Shown: positions 61,175 to 64,000 of the stretch, in pieces
Position numbering within the stretch: the stretch's first letter is position 1
How the letters are laid out: the number at the start of each line of letters is the position of its first letter
NCBI GenBank assembly: GCA_934644965.1
Contig: CAKUDG010000007.1
Coordinates: forward strand, 1 to 64,000
DNA: 64,000 bases
Origin: an uncultured Victivallales bacterium
GTDB lineage: Bacteria; Verrucomicrobiota; Lentisphaeria; Victivallales; UBA1829
Reading direction: 5' to 3'
Translations under genes and position numbers: made by a program
Notes under the pieces: model-generated
The model's input: the letters and a program-made list of their open reading frames with translations, nothing else
Database searches by the model: none
Told to the model about the DNA's origin: nothing

Positions 61175-62020
61175 TCATCCAAAAAGATGGCGCCCGAGCG
61201 CCAGAGCATATTTCAGTTTCAGTTCATGGATTCCGGGGAAGGAGGAGCGTTCGCCGGGGACCTCGAAATTATAAAGGCCGCTGTATCCGATGTCCTGCAG
61301 GGCGTCGGCGAATCCCTCCCATGAAATCTGTCCGTTTCCGGGAAAGAGATGATCGTCCTTGGTTCCGTGGTTGTCCGCCAGATGAAGTGCAATGAGCTTC
61401 TTTCCGGCGTTTCGGATGAAATCCGTCTGGGATTCTCCGTGGAAGAGATTCAGGTGTCCGGTGTCGAGACAGATCCCCAGCTGCTCCGAGTGATTCACCA
61501 CTTCCAGAAGATCGGAGGCGAAACACAGCGGACGGACTGTTTCCAGGGCGATTTTTACCTCATAACCTCTGATGTGTTCCAACAGAGAATCCAGAGCTTC
61601 CAGCCTGACATCATGGATTTTCTTCTTTTCCCAGGCGAGTTTCACTCCTTTTTCGCCTCCGCCGTGCAGGACTGCCGCCTTGACTCCGAGTTCTTCAAAG
61701 AGATCCAGTTCCCTTTTCCATGCTTCATTCTGTCCGGCTCTCAGTGCCGGGTCCGGGTCGGCGAGATCGACACCGGGGAAAAAGAGATGCCCTTGTTCCA
61801 CGGAGATGCCGTGCGACTCCGCAAAATGCCGGAATTCTGTTCCTGTGTTTTTCTTTCCCCCGGAATCCTTCTGCCGGGCAAGGAGGACACTGCTGTGTTC
61901 AAAGGAAATTTCCGTATAATGAAACCCCGCTTTTTCCAGACTCAAAATCATTTCTTCCGGGGAATCCTCCACAAGCATGGCGGACCACATGGATATTTTG
62001 GGCGGATTCTTTGCAGACAT
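61175..62020 (-). CDS. sugar phosphate isomerase/epimerase-like TIM-barrel protein
   Basis: A 281-residue protein of the xylose-isomerase-like/AP-endonuclease-2 fold. Metal-site positions appear as VKIALETVRP (Glu), LGICLDTGHLNL (Asp, His), LHLADNHGTKDDH and the C-terminal NFEVPG (Glu). Such proteins isomerise or epimerise sugars or inositols; the substrate is unknown. It is divergent from the aldolase gene across 418 bp, and a terminator follows its 3' end. Confidence 0.83.
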   Translation of the reverse strand: MSAKNPPKISMWSAMLVEDSPEEMILSLEKAGFHYTEISFEHSSVLLARQKDSGGKKNTGTEFRHFAESHGISVEQGHLFFPGVDLADPDPALRAGQNEAWKRELDLFEELGVKAAVLHGGGEKGVKLAWEKKKIHDVRLEALDSLLEHIRGYEVKIALETVRPLCFASDLLEVVNHSEQLGICLDTGHLNLFHGESQTDFIRNAGKKLIALHLADNHGTKDDHLFPGNGQISWEGFADALQDIGYSGLYNFEVPGERSSFPGIHELKLKYALALGRHLFG

Positions 62021-62438
62021 TTTTCTCTGATCTCCCTATGTTTCCCTTGCTTTCTTTTTTTCGGATCTGGCATCATCAGAACTTGAGTTCTGAGGCTGTT
62101 CCGGGAAGTCCTGTCGGCTCGCAGTGCGTCTGGAGAGAAGAAGTGTTTCCAGTTTCCTTCCTTTTCCCTTCCATGGCGTCCTGCGGTGGCTTGGATGCTC
62201 TTCATACTTTACCAGCGGAAATAGTAGATATCAAATTTCTTCTGTGGAAGAGAGGGAGGAAAAAGAACATGAATTCCCGACCGCCAGAAAGATGAGAAGG
62301 TCCTGTCCTGAAGAGGAGAAAAAGACGCAACTCTTGAAAAACGTCTCTGATGAATTATATTGTATGTTCCATTTTTCAAAAATGTGTTGAATTTCGGTTG
62401 TCCGTCACGGATATCCGGAGGAATGAAAGGATTTTCTG
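62021..62438. other. divergent control region before the aldolase gene
   Basis: It holds the aldolase promoter at 62334-62361. Nothing else is recognised. Confidence 0.45.
62334..62361 (+). promoter_or_regulatory. putative aldolase gene promoter
   Basis: TTGAAA (62334-62339) and TATATT (62356-62361) are spaced 16 bp, with the same hexamers as the promoter at 9647-9675. The leader would be about 70 bases. Confidence 0.5.
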
Positions 62439-63113
62439 ATGTATTATTTGCTCGACACAGCCAATGTCAAAGAAATCGAAAAGGCCAATGAAGTGTTTCC
62501 GATTGCCGGAGTCACGACCAATCCGACCATTATATCCGAAGCAAAAAGAGATTTCTTTGCCATTCTGAAGGATATCCGCGCCATTATCGGGGACCGGATG
62601 CTTCATGCCCAGGTACTCGGAGAGAATTGTGACGACATGCTCCGCGATGCGGAGGCACTGTATGAGAAAGTCGGTGGAAATCTCTATGTCAAAGTCCCTG
62701 TTTCCATCGAAGGATACAAGGCAATGCCGATCCTGAAGAAAATGGGTTACAAGGTGACTGCGACTGCAATCTTCACGCCCGGGCAGGCTCTCCTTGCAGC
62801 CAATTCCAATGTTGATTTCACTGCTCCCTACATCAACCGTATCGACAACATCAGCGGAATGGGTGTCAGTGTCGTCCAGATGATTACAACTCTTTTCAAA
62901 ATGCACAAACTTCCCACTCAGGTTCTTGCCGCTTCCTTCAAAAACATTCAGCAGGTGAACGAAGTTTCTCTTGCCGGATGCCATGCCATCACCATCAGTC
63001 CTGATCTCATGTGGAAACTGGCAGAACATCCTCTGACCGACATGAGCATTGAACTTTTCACCAAAGACTGGTGCTCGGTGTACGGCGAAGGGAAGTGTAT
63101 CTACAATCTCTGA
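62439..63113 (+). CDS. transaldolase / fructose-6-phosphate aldolase (TalC family)
   Basis: A 224-residue class I aldolase of the short transaldolase group. It starts MYYLLDTANVKEI, has AGVTTNPTII, the Schiff-base Lys85 in LYVKVPVSIEGYKA, TATAIFTPGQALLA and AASFKNIQQVNEV. It either transfers dihydroxyacetone between sugar phosphates or cleaves fructose-6-phosphate; deciding needs the active-site Gln/Glu and Tyr/Phe positions compared. It ends 57 bp before the B-repeat array. Confidence 0.92.
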   Translation: MYYLLDTANVKEIEKANEVFPIAGVTTNPTIISEAKRDFFAILKDIRAIIGDRMLHAQVLGENCDDMLRDAEALYEKVGGNLYVKVPVSIEGYKAMPILKKMGYKVTATAIFTPGQALLAANSNVDFTAPYINRIDNISGMGVSVVQMITTLFKMHKLPTQVLAASFKNIQQVNEVSLAGCHAITISPDLMWKLAEHPLTDMSIELFTKDWCSVYGEGKCIYNL

Positions 63114-63170
63114 CGGGGCTGCGTTCTTCTTCTCCTCTGAAGAAACGGATTCTGCGCGGCAAGGGGAACT

Positions 63171-63305
63171 ACGGAAAAATGCGATGAGCATTTTTCTCGA
63201 GGTCAAGGTCTGTGACCTTGTCGCGATCCAGCGGCGAGACGCTGGCCGCCGGAGGCAAAAAACCTTGCGAAGCAACAAAAAATAATATTGCGAAGCAAAA
63301 AAGAT
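63171..63305 (+). repeat. repeat module B, copy 1
   Basis: The first of three tandem units with a period of exactly 135 bp. It contains the A/T-tract hairpin AAAAATGC/GCATTTTT, then CAAGGTC/GACCTTG, then CCAGCG/CGCTGG, and a tail with two CTTGCGAAGCA-like segments. The first hairpin sits about 65 bp after the aldolase stop and could end that transcript. Confidence 0.9.
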
Positions 63306-63440
63306 ACGGGAAAATGCGATGAGCATTTTTCTCGAGGTCAAGATCTGTGACCTTATCGCGATCCAGCGGCGAGACGCTGGCCGCCGGAGGCAAAAAACCT
63401 TGCGAAGCAGCAAAAAATAATATTGCGAAGCAAAAAAGAT
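63306..63440 (+). repeat. repeat module B, copy 2
   Basis: The same 135-bp unit with about four substitutions relative to copy 1; one (AAGATC for AAGGTC) weakens the second hairpin. The stems of hairpins 1 and 3 are unchanged. Confidence 0.9.
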
Positions 63441-63529
63441 ACGGAAAAATGCGATGAGCATTTTTCTCGAGGTCAAGGTCTGTGACCTTGTCGCGATCCA
63501 GCGGCGAGACGCTGGCCGCGGAGGCAAAA
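63441..63529 (+). repeat. repeat module B, copy 3 (truncated)
   Basis: It carries the three hairpins but lacks the 45-bp tail and joins module A' directly. Because the period is divisible by three, a minus-strand frame stays open across the array; it is not a gene. Confidence 0.88.
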
Positions 63530-63531
63530 AT

Positions 63532-63563
63532 AAAAAAAGCATGAGGGCTTCTCGCCCTCATGC
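63532..63563 (-). terminator. terminator of the partial AraC gene, within module A
   Basis: On the minus strand GCATGAGGGC (63563-63554) pairs with GCCCTCATGC (63548-63539) around a 5-base loop and is followed by seven T residues. It lies about 55 bases after the AraC stop codon. Confidence 0.8.
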
Positions 63564-63605
63564 TCCCGGTTCCTTGTTGCATCCCCTGCACCGGCAGAGA
63601 TCCGC
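63532..63605 (-). repeat. repeat module A, inverted diverged copy
   Basis: Read on the minus strand it matches module A of 3750-3955 in GGTGCAGG.GATGCAA and in the terminal stem, but the first hairpin is partly lost. It lies just beyond the 3' end of the AraC gene. Confidence 0.8.
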
Positions 63606-63617
63606 CAGCTGTATTTT

Positions 63618-64000
63618 CTATGGCGGGTTGGAATTTCCTGTTCCGCTTTTCCGCGCCTTCCGGTATGCCGCAGGCGGCAGACCGAAAAATCCCTTGAAAC
63701 AGCGCGAGAAATGAAAACGGTCTCTCACCCCGACCTGTTCACAGATTTCATCAATTCCAAGAGAACTCTCCTCCAGAAGACGTGCCGCCGCGTGGTAGCG
63801 GAGATTCAGCAGATAACGGTACGGTGTCGTTCCTGTCACTTCCCTGAAGCGCCGGAGGAAGGAATTCGGAGCCATCCCCGATTCCCGGGCAAGAAGAGCA
63901 ATCGAAAGATTTTTCGGAAGACTTCCCCGGATCCGGGTGCAGCAACGTGAAATTCTTGCATCAAAGGAAAGCTCCGAAAGAGATTCCTCAGGCATCTGAC
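63618..64000 (-). CDS. AraC-family transcriptional regulator (5' end outside window)
   Basis: Only the C-terminal 125 or so residues are present. They form the full AraC DNA-binding domain: first helix-turn-helix SIALLARESGMAPNSFLRRF with TGTTPYRYLLNLR, second GIDEICEQVGVRDRFHFSRCFKGFFG ending LPPAAYR. An ATG at 63995 is probably internal, since the sensor domain is missing and the frame is not closed before the edge. It is the third AraC regulator in the window; its target lies to the right. Confidence 0.85.
   Translation of the reverse strand, partial: QMPEESLSELSFDARISRCCTRIRGSLPKNLSIALLARESGMAPNSFLRRFREVTGTTPYRYLLNLRYHAAARLLEESSLGIDEICEQVGVRDRFHFSRCFKGFFGLPPAAYRKARKSGTGNSNPP

Noticed and set aside
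63169..63591. Minus-strand 140-residue frame with a 45-residue hydrophobic repeat
   Set aside because: It is the B-repeat array read through; the 135-bp period is a multiple of three, so the frame stays open by chance. No ribosome site.

Overview
The window looks like chromosomal DNA of an anaerobic, Gram-negative, carbohydrate-using bacterium of about 55% G+C. I infer a member of the Lentisphaerota (Victivallales-like). Supporting signs are meso-DAP lysine synthesis, an AsmA-like envelope protein, lipoproteins, fused SecDF, a TPR-ExbB-ExbD-ExbD operon, an oxygen-sensitive class III ribonucleotide reductase, an [FeFe]-hydrogenase maturase, phosphate acetyltransferase, and glycosidase genes each paired with an AraC regulator. 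The assignment rests on gene content only; no 16S gene is present.

Layout. 0-0.5 kb: tRNA-Arg(TCT) next to a gene-free stretch with a near-perfect 33-bp palindrome and phased octamers. 0.6-3.7 kb: dapF, dapA and an FAD-dependent oxidoreductase. 3.7-4.1 kb: a composite hairpin repeat (A-A-B'). 4.1-10.6 kb: a DMT-type permease, a GH39 gene diverging from an AraC regulator, and a GH2 gene diverging from a second AraC regulator. 10.9-18.7 kb (all minus): an Fe-type alcohol dehydrogenase and glycerate kinase-gmk-coaC, then sppA, rsmE, hydE and a TSCPD protein. 19.1-28.0 kb (plus): yajC-secDF, a histidine phosphatase, NAD(P)HX repair enzyme, a membrane-anchored unknown and a divergent MurC-like ligase. 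28.6-35.4 kb: the TPR-TPR-ExbB-ExbD-ExbD operon, closed by a strong terminator. 35.8-39.7 kb: a secreted unknown, then nrdD preceded by paired NrdR-like boxes and followed by a separate 53-residue gene carrying the glycyl-radical loop. 40.2-45.2 kb: an EIIA-CBS protein, a MEMO-AMMECR1 fusion and an SGNH esterase. 45.4-58.2 kb: AsmA-like and ACT proteins, then TPR lipoprotein-dnaG-M32 carboxypeptidase-folB, a zinc-ribbon protein, dus, a DNA glycosylase, an MBL hydrolase and two small-TM proteins. 59.9-64 kb: pta, a sugar isomerase-like protein, a transaldolase-like aldolase, a second composite repeat (B-B-B-A') and a partial AraC gene.

How parts work together. The glycosidases, esterase, permease, aldolase and Pta fit plant or mucin glycan fermentation under local AraC control. 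HydE, NrdD and Pta fit strict anaerobiosis. The most notable signals are the class III reductase split into a catalytic chain and an autonomous glycyl-radical peptide with its own promoter, the TPR-coupled Exb motor without a TonB gene, and a two-module hairpin repeat that sits between convergent genes in the same module order at both ends of the window. Many conserved enzymes here also carry unusual low-complexity inserts.
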